Assembly (NCBI GenBank): GCA_030549175.1
Contig: JAUKUA010000006.1
Span: 558,001 to 622,000, forward strand
DNA: 64,000 bases
Direction of reading: 5' to 3'
From: Lasiosphaeris hirsuta
Taxonomy: Eukaryota > Ascomycota > Sordariomycetes > Sordariales > Lasiosphaeriaceae
Positions 45,905-57,244 of this stretch are shown piece by piece. The notes under the pieces are model-generated. The model did no database searches, had not been told where the DNA came from, and saw nothing but the letters and a program-made list of their open reading frames with translations. Both the position numbers and the translations under genes were made by a program. Positions within the stretch are counted from its first letter, which is position 1, and every line of letters starts with the position of its first letter.

Positions 45905-46993
45905 ATGAACCCTGACATGAGCATCTCGGCGCCAATTGACGCGGGGGAGCTCTTCTCGGTCAAAGGCCTCGTGGCTCTCGTCACAGGGGGCGGAACAGGT
46001 GCGCGGTACTCCTCCTGCACACACACACTCTGCTAACCGCGCCCCAGGAATCGGCCTGATGATGGCCAAGGCCCTCGCCGACGCCGGCGCCGCGCGCGTC
46101 TACATTGCGGGGCGGCGCGTCGACGTACTGCAGCAGGCGGCCAACGCTATCAACCGGCCGAACGTGGTGGTGCCGCTGTACTGCGACGTGACGTCCAAGA
46201 TCTCGCTCGAGAGCATCGTGTCCGTGGTCGAGACGGACGTCGGCTACCTCAACCTGCTCGTGTGTAACGCGGGCATCGGCGGGCCCCAGGTGCCCGCCAT
46301 CGTGCCCGGCGCCACGACGCTCGACGAGTGGCGCGACAGCCAGATGGCGCTCGACTTTGACGACTTCACGGCCACCTTCAAGGTCAACGCTACGAGCGTC
46401 TGGTTCACGGCCATGGCCTTCCTCAAGCTGCTCGACAACGGGAACCGCAAGGGCAACGTCGTGCAGACCAGCCAGGTCGTCGTCACGAGCAGCATCGGCG
46501 CCTTCAACAAGAAGGCCCCCGGCGGCTGGGCCTACGGCCCGAGCAAGGCGGCCGCGACGCATATCGCGAAGCAGTTGAGCAACGTGTTGCCGACGTGGAA
46601 CATTCGGTACGTTTGGGTCATGTGCCTCCTGTCCCGCCGTTTCGGCTTGCTAACATGAGTTTGAACAGGGCAAACTGTCTCTGCCCTGGATGTAAGATCC
46701 CCTTTAGTATCTCGCCCTGGCGTAATGTGTGCTTTGGTTGTTGATGCTATGACTTTCTAGTATTCCCAAGCGAGATGGCAGCCCCTATTGTGCACGCGAT
46801 GGGGGGGTCGATGGTAGGTGGAGCAGTAATTCCCATGGATAGGAGTCAGGTCCCGGTTGGGCGGATGGGCGATGAGATCGATATGGCTGGGCAGATCCTC
46901 TATCTTGCTTCGCGGGCTGGAGCATATTGCAACGGCAATGTTATTGTTGTTGACGGGGGCAGGCTGGGGACATTCCCCAGCACGGGCTATTGA
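45905..46993 (+). CDS. Short-chain dehydrogenase/reductase (SDR), classical type
   Basis: Exons 45905-45998, 46048-46606, 46669-46691 and 46761-46993 give 302 residues. The cofactor motif LVTGGGTGIGLMMAKALADAGA spans the first intron. NLLVCNAGIGGP is the NAG motif, and the catalytic Ser lies in VVVTSSIGAF with Y-x-x-x-K in GWAYGPSKAAA. RANCLCPGLFPSEM is spread over three exons; the third exon is only 23 nt yet carries the conserved CPG. GNVIVVDGGRL closes the fold. The arginine in YIAGRR suggests NADP(H) preference. CPGxFPSEM is typical of fungal SDRs related to the rhamnolipid 3-oxoacyl reductase group; the substrate is unknown. There is no biosynthetic cluster around it. Confidence 0.88.
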
Positions 46994-49900
46994 ATGCATT
47001 GCGATTCAGGGAAGCGGTACCATGCTGGTCAATACTATAGGCATAGGTTCGTCTACATGGCTAGACGGTATGCGATACAGTGATGGTTTCCTGGAAGGCC
47101 GGGAATGAGGAGCTTCCCAGGATCATGTTCACCCGCAGCATTTCTCCCGAACAGAGCCAAATCCGCAGGTGGTAAGAAAAGGAGGGCAAGAAATATATCA
47201 TCATACCTACACTGCAAGCAACCATGGTGACAGAAAAAAACGAAACAAAGAAGCTGGGCTATTGACTTGGAAGAGCAAACTTGAATGGCAAGATTAGCAT
47301 GGCCGAGGGTAAGAACGTGGACAATTCACGACCTAACCCTGCCCTCATTTCCTGACATTATTGCCAATCGACAACCTAGAGCTTCAGGCTCAGATCCACC
47401 AGAATGCAAATCTTCTCAGTCTTCCTCTTGGTATCCACCTCCATCGGAAATGTTCTTGCTGTTCAGTTTCTGCTTGATGGCTGGGGTTGAATTTGCAAAG
47501 AGGTCGGGTTCCTTCGGCTCGCCACGGCCACTGCAGTCATTGTGTGGCGCCTGTGCGCTGGCACCGTTTTCAGGGCTCGCTGCTCACCGCCCCGATCTCG
47601 GTCTCCCCAAGCGGGTGATGTCGGGGTTCCTACAACCTCTCCATTTCATGAATTGATATCATCCTCCACCGCAATTTTCTCATGGCTTATCTCATTCCCA
47701 ACAAACACGTAAGTCTCACCGACGGGGGAGCGGACGGACATGGGGGGAGGGCATGGACAACGGAAAAGGTCGTGGGGAGTGTCTCGGTCCTGGGGTCTGG
47801 TAATTGTCAGTCCGCCCTACGGGGGCGCGCCAAGTGGGTGCTACGGGAGATACGAAATGGCGATAAATTATAGCGAAAGGAAGTGCAATCCAAAAGTGGG
47901 AAATCCAAGGAAAACACCGAAAAAACTTGTGAAAACGAACAGAGCCCCATACGCTGTTGCACACTTGCAGTGGGCTGCTTCTGGATCGAGGTTGGGTGGC
48001 TTGGCGGAGGTTGATATGAAGCACAGGGCAGCTATCCACCCTGGGCGGCTTATGAGATGAGTGGGCCTCAGGACCGCGGAATGAAGGAAGGGCGGGGCTT
48101 TCCTGACGTCACCTTCTGTTTGACATGAACCCGGAAACAGAGTCTCCAGGACCAGCCAGAGGCCTGCGGTGAGTTTGAAGAAATCCAATACACCTAGGGA
48201 GAAGAGTGAAGCTGAGAGAAGGAAGCCATGAATGGGAGTTTGCATGAGATAGCTTCTCATCGAACAGCACGCTCTCGTCGTCGATGCTTGACTCGCTTAT
48301 CGATAAAGCCGAATGCGCGCGACCCCGCAATCCAGGGCATGCTGCTGCAGGCGCGCGTGATGGCTACTATCTTCCGGGGAGGCGGACCTGCAAGCGTCCC
48401 AAGGTACCTAGGCAGGGTCGTGTAAGTGGAGGTATTGTTACCCATTCGATATCATGTGCAAAGAGCCCCAGCTGAAAGCCGGGAGCATCGTTTGGAGATC
48501 TCAGGGAGAATGAGCCTTACTGCAATGCCAGGAACTCAGCCAGTCGAGTGAGTGCGAGTGACGCCAACCTGGAAAGGGGGGTGGAGGTGACTTGGGCATG
48601 TAATCCTGCTGTGCGCCCTTGGGGAACACGGTTCTGGGAAAATACGTTAAGAAGATGTACCCCTCTTTCCTGCCATCAAAACACATGGCGGGAGTAGGTG
48701 TGGCTTGCTGCACCTGCTGGGCCTTTTGTGTCATCTAAGGGAGGGAGGTGAGGAGGGGAAACACCATGTCCTCTCAGGCCTTCACTCTGGGAGCAGTGGA
48801 GGGTCGTCCCGATCGCTTCCATCTTGCATCGTCCACGGACACATCCATGCACAGCTCCTCAAGCTGACCTTGCCGAACATGACCGAGGATGCCCGAGGAA
48901 AGAGCTGAGTGCTGTGTCTGGATGCAGACACACATCTAAACTCAGCAAGCCGTAGGATGGCGAAACGAATGCAGTTGCATTCATTGCATTTGCACGCAGT
49001 AGCAGTTATTGTCACTCCTCTGCTCTAGGCAGTGGTAACCAAGTACCGATAAGCGCAGCCCCGCCCTGCCCGCCTCCGCAGGACAGAGACGGAATGCATT
49101 GAAGTTCCCTCGCCCATGATGCCGGCGATCGAGTGCGAAGTACTGTATCAATGTACGTGTGCACAGCACCTCAGCACACACCTTACAGGCCATGCAATAT
49201 CCGCCCGGGCGTGGCTCGCCCGACGCGCAGTAGAGGAAAGATAGGTAATTCTAAGCTAGGCAGCTCCTCTTTTGCCCAAAACGCATGGTAGAGGGGAAGG
49301 GACCCTGTTGACGTGCTGGCACTGTCACGAAGAAGCCGAGACGGACGGGACACTGACACCCATGGACGGGTGGATGGTTGGACATGAGGTAGGGCGGCCA
49401 CGCAGGCAGGTGCCAGTGACCTACCTACCCCTCTCCACACACTGGGCAACTGCAATTGCGCATCGAAGCCCTCCATGATTCCGGCGGACGTGCCATAAAT
49501 AATATGCCGATTTTCCATTAAGCTCTGCGGTTACCTTGGTTCCCTTTGTCTGTCTGCTGGTCCATCCCTTTTTCAACTCCATCCCCCCCCTCCCCACTGC
49601 CACCTACAAACCAATTACCTTATCTGGACGAGGATCCCTTTTGCTTTTCATTTTTTTATCCTCTTCCTTCTCCTCCCTCTCTCGCCAGAGGACTAGACTG
49701 CAGATCAATCGTTGTCGCTCCGAGAGGCTACCTACTTCTCAACATACTGCCTCGGTACTGTTTGTAAGTCCTTCGACGCTCCCGTGAGCACGCGACCCCG
49801 CTCTTCAAGCTGACTGACACCCGAACGGCCATACACACCTCGACAAGCCTGCGGAGAAACGAGCAGGTCGTCCCAACTTCCAAGTAACACACTTTGCGCG

Positions 49901-50619
49901 CACTTGTGGTTATTGTTGCTTTGATCGCTGCTACAACAGCCCGATCGCGCTGCTCCTTGACCTGCTGGTACGTTTTGCTGCTGCGTTTTCCTTTGAACAA
50001 GGTTATAAGTTGGCCTGCCGCATTATTCCCGGCTTGCTGTGGGGGAGCTCCACTTGGAGTATCCACCCGACCCCGTTCGCCGAAGCGCGGTCCCCCAAGC
50101 TTTGGAGGTCCCGCGCTGTGCAGCCGGGACTCCTAACTCTCCCGACGCCTGGCCCCCCCCATCCATGACCCATCCATGGCCAGCCATGGCGATCATAGCT
50201 ACTCAACAAAGCCCCTCTCGCTATTCGCGCAGCCACGACGCCCGTGTTGAGCCTTTCGTGCCGACCACAGCCGGAAAGCCCCTCGGTCTTCAAGGCGTCA
50301 AGCCATTGGACCCTGGCAAAACTCTGGCTCGGTCGAGCTGACGGCACACACGGGCGCGCCTATCATGGCTCCTCTCCTGCCCGACCACCTGGTGTTGATG
50401 TGCTGGTCCGACCGGGGGTTATAATACAAGAGGCGACGGGTTTGCAGTGAGCTAGAGTCAGAGCTAACACACTTGCCCTTTGCAGTTTGCTACCTCCGGA
50501 ACCTCTCGCAGTCGGTATTGATAAAGTTCAGGGGAGGCATTGACATACAGGAAGCCAGTGGTCAGCGTTTCCCGCTTCTTTTTCTTTCTTGCCACCAAAC
50601 TTTCGCATATATCGGAATC
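46994..50619. other. Long intergenic region with the leader of the mitochondrial carrier
   Basis: No coding gene is supported from 47.0 to 49.4 kb. From about 49540 the plus strand is pyrimidine-rich and looks like the carrier's 5' leader. It has candidate leader-intron donors GTAAGT (49764) and GTACGT (49969). It also has a strong acceptor CTAACACACTTGCCCTTTGCAG ending at 50485, preceded by its CTAAC branch site. A perfect CRE palindrome lies at 48104-48111. Confidence 0.4.
48104..48111 (+). promoter_or_regulatory. TGACGTCA (CRE/ATF-type) palindrome
   Basis: A perfect eight-base CRE, the site bound by ATF/CREB-type bZIP factors such as fungal AtfA, follows GGCGGGGCTTTCC. The target gene is unclear, since it lies more than 1 kb from any start codon. 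Confidence 0.3.
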
Positions 50620-51682
50620 ATGTCCAACACAGTCAAGCAGGCCGCCGAAGCAGCACGAGCAAGGTCAGGCGAAGTCATGGGTGCAGCTAAGGGCGCTCAG
50701 AGCGACACGGTCGCCGTCGCCAACAACTTCCTCCACACACCTCTTATGAGGGGGGCTCTCCCGTTCATCAATGGCGGCATCAGCGGCATGGTGGCCACTG
50801 CCGTGATCCAGCCCGTCGACATGATCAAGGTTCGCATACAGCTGGCCGGCGAGGGCAAGGCGGGCGGACCGAAAGCGACGCCCCTGTCGGTAACACGCGA
50901 GATTTTGGCCAGCGGAAAGGCCAGGGACCTCTACACCGGTCTTTCAGCCGGCCTCCTTCGTCAAGCGGTATACACAACGGCCCGTATCGGACTTTTTGAC
51001 ACCATCATGGGCAGCCTAACGGCACGCGCCAAGGCGAAGGGCAAAGGGATCGGGTTCACGGAGCGCGCAACGGCTGGCATTGCAGCAGGCGGCCTCGCAG
51101 CCGTCGTTGGCAACCCGGCGGATCTGGCCCTCATCAGAATGCAGAGCGACGGGTTGAAGCCACTGGCTGACAGGAAAAATTACAAGTCAGTGATCGATGC
51201 TCTGGGCTCCATCGCCAAGAGTGAAGGCATTGGGGCACTGTGGGCCGGTGCGGCTCCGACAGTGGTGCGTGCTATGGCGCTCAATTTTGGACAACTGGCT
51301 TTCTTCAGCGAGGCCAAGTCACAGTTGAAGGCGAGAACAACATGGTCGACCAATACGCAAACACTGACTGCGAGTGCTGTTGCCGGCTTTTTTGCGTCAT
51401 TCTTCTCGCTACCCTTTGACTTTGTCAAGACGCGGCTCCAGAAGCAGTCCAAGGGGCCAGACGGGAAATACCCATACTCCAGCATGGCCGACTGCTTCAA
51501 GAAGGTGACCAAGCAGGAGGGCATTTTAAGGTTCTACCGCGGGTTCGGTACCTACTATGTGCGCATTGCGCCACATGCGTAAGTTGTTCTAGTGCTGCTG
51601 CTGCGATGACAATTTTGCTGACATGCTCCATAGAATGGTGACGCTGATTGTGGCCGACTACCTTGGAATGCTTACACGCTAA
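50620..51682 (+). CDS. Mitochondrial 2-oxoglutarate/malate carrier (SLC25 family)
   Basis: Exons 50620-51578 and 51634-51682 give 335 residues from the ATG in CGGAATCATGTCC. Three tandem carrier repeats carry the PX[DE]XX[KR] signatures QPVDMIKVRIQLAG, NPADLALIRMQSDG and LPFDFVKTRLQKQ. The second signature has the ...DLALIRMQ form typical of oxoglutarate/malate and dicarboxylate carriers. RDLYTGLSAGLLRQAVYTTARIGLFD and GALWAGAAPTVVRAMALNFGQLAFF are further family blocks. The last exon supplies the final membrane segment (VTLIVADYLGML). It exchanges 2-oxoglutarate for malate across the inner mitochondrial membrane. Dic1-type dicarboxylate transport is the nearest alternative. Confidence 0.9.
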
Positions 51683-52253
51683 GCTGAGGTAGTTATGGGT
51701 TGGCTTTGTGTGTATATGTGGTACGAATTCTCTTTGTCTTCCTGGACTGCATAAGAGTGTATGTTTTTTTTTTTTTTTTTTTTTTTGGCGTTGCGGCGGC
51801 ATGGCTGCGAGTATGGACTCTTGTTTCTGGAGGATTAGTGCTTGGAATACCTCGGGCCGTGGTAGGCAGGCCAAGTAAATAGCCATTGCTACTGTGAATC
51901 GACTATCAGACCCTTTTGCCAGATGGTATAGTAATGGTGATTCGTGTCCAAAGTGAGGGTTTTGGGGAAATATGGCGATGAGTTTCGGAGAGGCGCGGTG
52001 AAACCTCGGCTCAGGTAGATTAGTGTGATTAGCTGATTAGTAGCTTGGCATGGGCATGCAACAAGGGTGGCCTGCAAGCAAGGCTCGAGGCTAAGAGTGG
52101 ACGGGGATGGAAGGAAGGCTAGGCTCTGAAGAATGGAGTGGGGATTCCCAAAACATCCCAACAATGACCTTGGAGGCCCTATTGGCGAGGCTGTCGCCAG
52201 TTTTGGACCGCATCATTATCTGTATTTCTTAAGATGCGATACGAGGAGAGACC
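51683..52253. other. Intergenic between carrier and PAN2, with a T23 run
   Basis: The carrier 3' region contains T23 at 51764-51786; the rest is the PAN2 promoter and leader. No further gene seen. Confidence 0.5.
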
Positions 52254-55200
52254 ATGGATGCAGACTGGGACGAGGCAAGTGCACAACTTTCCCCCAATGC
52301 GCCGCCAATTTGTCGTCAATTGGCCCCTGTCACGCCCTGTCGATGCTTGCCCCGCGATAGCACCAGCACCAGCACCAGCACAAAACCACACGAGACCAGA
52401 CCAGCACCCGACCAGCCCCAGCCAGTGCGCTTTGTCTGTTTGCCCGTTCAGTGCCCAGGCTTAGGCAACATCACGCACCGCGCACCACACCCCACCATCG
52501 CGTCACCGCGCGACGCGCTGCCCAAGTCGTGAATGGACCATGACCGCCGAATACGCACAGTGAAGATCATGTCTAACCCGATTGTCTACGAACAGGTTAC
52601 TCGCCTTGCCTTTCCGGCGTCGGCCAACGACAATTACTCACGGCCCGTGAGCGCCCTAGCCTTCGACAACACCCAAGAGCTGTTATGGGTCGGCAACGAG
52701 CGGGTATGTTGCACCCCTCCGTCTTATGCCCCGTCGGGCTGGCCACAGGGGACTGACCGACGACGTTGCAAATGTTTGTCGACAGGGCCGTGTGGCTTCC
52801 CTATACGGACGGGATCTCCAACGATACACTTCCTTCCGTCTACACCCCCCAGCCGAAGGCCCCGTCCGCCAGTTTCTCGTCCATGACAAAGGCGTCATCT
52901 GTCTCGGCACCCGGAGCGTGCACATGGCTATGCGCCGGGGGCCGGCTTTGTGGAATATCCGGTATGGTAGCCGTAGGACTGGCATGGGAGACAATATGGA
53001 CTTAGGCCAAGACTGACTGTCAATGCTATCGTAGACATGACGACATGAAGGACCTCCACTGCATGAGCTTCACCTCCAAGGGTGCTACCGAGATCCTGGT
53101 AGCCGGGTGGCAGGAGATTATGTTTGTCATCGACGTCAACAAGGGGGAGATCGTCAAACAGGTTTGCTCCCAAAGCACACTACCTCTACCCGCCCGGTAC
53201 TGACAGGAGCGAAGATATCCACCGAACATCACTACACTATTTTGAAGAGAAGCGCCAGGCTTCTCTGCGCTGCCACAAGGTTTGGCTGTGTCAATCTTCT
53301 CGATCCCATTACTTTCAAACTCGTCAAGGCCTGGCAGGCCCACTCTTCCTATATCAACGACATGGATGCACAAAATGACTACATTGTGACCTGTGGTGCG
53401 TCCCTCAAACAGCAGGCCACCCAGACATACATGTTGGACCCCTATGTCAACGTCTTCGACCTCAAGAACATGACGTCGATGAAGCCGATGCCCTTCCCGC
53501 CGCTCGCGGCCTACGTCAGGATGCATCCGAGGATGCTTACCACCAGTATTGTCGCCTCTCAGCATGGCCAAATGCATGTGGTTGATCTGTTGAATCCTAA
53601 CACAACCAATGTCCGGTATGCGCACACCAACTTTTTAAAAATGCTCGAAATAGCACCGTCAGGAGGAGCCCTTGCCATGGCCGATTCGGAATGTAACATC
53701 CACCTCTGGGGGTCGCCATCCAAAGTCCACTTTACCGATCTGGCGCTCCCCGTCGAGCTGCCCGAGGGTGAGGAACCACCGGCGCCGCTTGACTGGTCGC
53801 CTGAAACGTAGGTTCACATGGTTGTGGTGCTGGTCCCCCTGACTGACTTTCCATAGACCCCTTAGTTCTGTCGGGATGCCGTACTATCGTGAGACTTTGT
53901 TTTCTGCGTGGCCTGCCGATATCGTCTCGGATGTTGGAGCACCCCCAATGCAGCTCGATCCGGCGTTTCTCGCAACATTGAAGCCAACCAACTGGGGTCT
54001 CTACGGCCACAACACCAGGGGCGTACGGCGAAACCAGCTCGAGGACACACGGGCCGCTGGCAAGGCGTCAAGCTCGATGCGCCCACCAAAGTTCCTGAGT
54101 GAAAAAGCACGCGAGTCGGCCATGTCGTCTGGACTCAGTGCTGCTGCTGAGATTAGGGCCGACCAAGCAGCAGACCTGGTTCAGTCTAACAGCGAACTTG
54201 AAAGTCTAAAACCCGAGGCGCCGGCTATGTATCGCAACCTTGAGATCAAGTACAGCAAGTTCGGTGTAGACGATTTCGACTTTGGGTGAGTGCCTCCTGC
54301 CCGTGAATTGGTAAAAGCTCAGCCTCAACTAATACCCTGCCCATAGCTATTTCAACAAGACCAATTTTTCAGGCCTCGAAAATCACATTACGAACTCGTA
54401 TGCGAATTCGCTCCTGCAGCTGATGCATTATACTCCTCTGCTGCGAAACTTGGCTCTCCAGCATGCTGCATCAGCCTGCGTGGTCGACGCATGTTTGCTT
54501 TGCGAACTGGGTTTTGTTTTCGATATGCTGCAAAAGGCTGATGGCACGACATGTCATGCCACCAACCTGCTGAAGGCGCTGAGCAGCATTCCCCAAGGTC
54601 AGTTTGCTGCTGGCGAGTATTGTGTGTATGTTGACTGACAGTCGGGTAGTGGGGCTTCTAGGGCTCATCGAACAGGAGGTTCACGGGCAGTCCCTCACAA
54701 ATATGATCCAACATTTGAGTAGATTTCTCTTGGACAGGATCAACCAAGAATACCGAAGCATCGCACCGGCTTCGACCGCTCTGGAGGAGGGTCTGTTTAG
54801 CGACCTGAGCCAACCGACGGACACAGATGAGCTAGCTTCTAAGCTCCTTTCCACATCGGCGATTATGTTGATTAAATGCACAAGCTGCAAGAATGAGGAC
54901 ACGAGGCCGGGTACGACTATGGTCACAGATCTAATGTACCCAGCCCAGAAGGCGACTGCTAGGGGCGGCCGGGCTCCAAAGACTATCTTCTCACAGGTAT
55001 TGAAAATGGGCGTTGAGCGGGAGACGACCAGTAAGGGCTGGTGTAACCGGTGCCAAAGGTATCAAAATCTGCAGATGCGCAAAACCATCAAGAGTGTTCC
55101 GGCGGTGCTTACCATCAATACGGCGATTTCTACTCCGGAGCACAAAAGATTATGGGGGACGCCCGGCTGGCTCCCCGAAGAGATTGGTGTCATAGTTGAC

Positions 55201-56468
55201 AACGGCCAGTTCTTTTGTTTCGAGGGGCAGGACCTAAAGTTGCATCTGCAGCGGGGGTACTACGACATTTCGGTGTATTCCCTCGTCGGCGTGGTGGTCA
55301 ACATCGAGAGTAGCACTCCACAAAAGCCGCATCTGGTTGCCATGGTCAACGGTACGTATTGTCCCCACGCTATCCTCCTGGCGGCTGTAGAGTGAAGTTA
55401 ACATGGTGGGCAGTGGCACACTCGTTGCCAACACCGCCTGGAGAGAGCCGATGGCATCTCTTCAATGACTTCTCGGTGCGGCCCGCGTCGACTGCTGAAG
55501 CACTGACTTTCAACGCGGCATGGAAGATGCCGGCCGTGCTCCTGTACGAGCTGAAGACGGCGAGCAACAAGACGACAATGGACTGGAAGACGAACCTTGA
55601 CACATCGATTCTGTACAGGGATCTCACCTCCAGCACCGATGGAAGGACCTGCAATGTGCTCAGGCCGGAAACAGAGCGGCCTGGGCCCAACACTATTGTG
55701 GCGCTGGACACGGAATTCGTGTCACTGAAGCAGCCCGAAATACAAATGAACTCGGACGGAGAAAGAGAAACGATCCGGCCCATGTCGCACGCTCTCGCCA
55801 GAGTATCGGTGGTTCGGGGGCACGGCGAGGAAGAAGGAGAGGCCTTTATCGATGACTACATCTTCATCAAGGAGCCCATTGTGGACTATCTAACCATGTA
55901 CTCAGGAATCACGGCCGATGACCTCAACCCACAGCTCACTCGGCACAACCTGGTATCACTCAAGATGGCGTACAAGAAGCTCTGGGTGCTCCTCAATCTC
56001 GACTGCAAATTCCTCGGGCACGGACTGAAGCAGGACTTCCGTGTCATCAACATTCAGGTGCCCCGGCAGCAGGTGGTCGACACAATCGAGCTCTTCTATC
56101 TCCCATCGAGGCTCCGCAAGCTGTCGCTCGCATTCTTGGCGTGGTACCTGCTGAAGGAGGATATCCAGCTCGAGACGCACGACTCTATTGAAGACGCGCG
56201 CACGGCGCTCAAGCTGTACCGTAAGTATCTCGAATACGAGGATGCAGGCATATTCGTGCAAATGCTCGAAGATATCTACAAGACGGGCCGCGTCACCAAC
56301 TTCAAACCCCAGCGAAAGGATGACCAAGCGGTGCAGCGTACTGATACGCCACCGATCCCGCTTGAGGGGCCGTCGACGCCCGCAAAGCAAGTTGGCGGTG
56401 TGGGTATGGGGAGTGGGTTTGGCACTTTGCTCGCTTTTACACCAGGGAAGGGGTCCCCGTTGAAGTAG
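52254..56468 (+). CDS. PAN2: PAN2, catalytic subunit of the Pan2-Pan3 poly(A) ribonuclease
   Basis: Nine exons: 52254-52274, 52596-52703, 52786-52961, 53035-53161, 53215-53807, 53857-54285, 54347-54597, 54650-55351 and 55414-56468, giving 1153 residues. The start exon encodes MDADWDE, the usual fungal PAN2 N-terminus. The WD40-like region contains [29 protein letters not shown] and [20 protein letters not shown]. The inactive ubiquitin-hydrolase-like domain starts at [20 protein letters not shown]. The C-terminal DEDD exonuclease has [26 protein letters not shown] and [14 protein letters not shown], carrying the acidic metal ligands. With Pan3 and poly(A)-binding protein it starts mRNA deadenylation in the cytoplasm. 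Intron 1 uses a GC donor; intron 4 uses GTTTGC with acceptor GCGAAG, the least certain junction. Confidence 0.93.
52275..52595 (+). other. GC-AG intron 1 of PAN2 (321 bp)
   Basis: GACGAG precedes GCAAGT, the strong GC-class donor; the acceptor is ACGAACAG. Only this splice joins MDADWDE to VTRLAFP, the arrangement known from other fungal PAN2 proteins. Reading from an internal ATG (52569, MSNPIVYEQ) instead would need no splice but gives a non-conserved N-terminus. Confidence 0.65.
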
Positions 56469-57244
56469 TGGTATGGCGACCCTGCCTGGATTGAGGAAGT
56501 CGAAGTAAAAGATTTGATACTGGGGAGTCTGGGTCATGTTAGGAGTTTCAAGGTCAAGTTTCTAGCGAACGAAACGAGATGCTTTTGCCTGTGATCAAGA
56601 TGGAAAGCTGGATGGGGATACTTTACAAAACAGCGGATGGGAGAGGAAGAGCAGCAGCAGAAAATTCAAATGATAAACTTGTGTCAAACAGCCTAAGCCA
56701 GGATAGTAGTGTAGAGGGCTCGGGTGTAAGTGGTTGGTGCTGGCAATTGCTCGCAATACCGCGGGCAATATACCACCCCTTACGCCCCCTACCACCCCCT
56801 TGTGCTTGGTTCGCTCGCAGGGCGTGGCTCTTCCAATAGCAGCGCGAGGGCCATCTGCGACTTCGAGATGTGAGCAGCAAAACGGCGTGTGATTCGCCGA
56901 CGGAACGTCGCTGTAAAATTGGGGGAAGGTACAAGAGGGCAGCGGGCGACACACAACGGCAAGATGCGATCCTACCGTTCCTACCCTGTCCGTCTGAGTG
57001 CGCGGGCTCGAATGCCAAAAATGGGGTGTGTGTCAGTGTCAGGCGGCGGCATCTTTTATTGATAAGGTCGACCCCGTCCCTCTACTTGAGGAGGCATGTG
57101 AAGTTTTTGAAGCCCTTCGGCGCGACACCTAGATACGACGACGGTGATATATATCCCCCCTAAAGGACAACCTGTGCTAGTGCCGTGGCACCACAGAAAC
57201 GGGAGCCAGTCGGAGACTGACAGACAGAGCGAAAGGGATCAGCC
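56469..57244. other. Intergenic between PAN2 and the P450 gene
   Basis: The PAN2 3' untranslated region and the P450 promoter. No other gene supported. Confidence 0.5.

Noticed and set aside
52533..52595. Unspliced PAN2 start at 52533 or 52569
   Set aside because: It gives a non-conserved N-terminus; MDADWDE joined by a GC-AG intron matches known fungal PAN2 starts.
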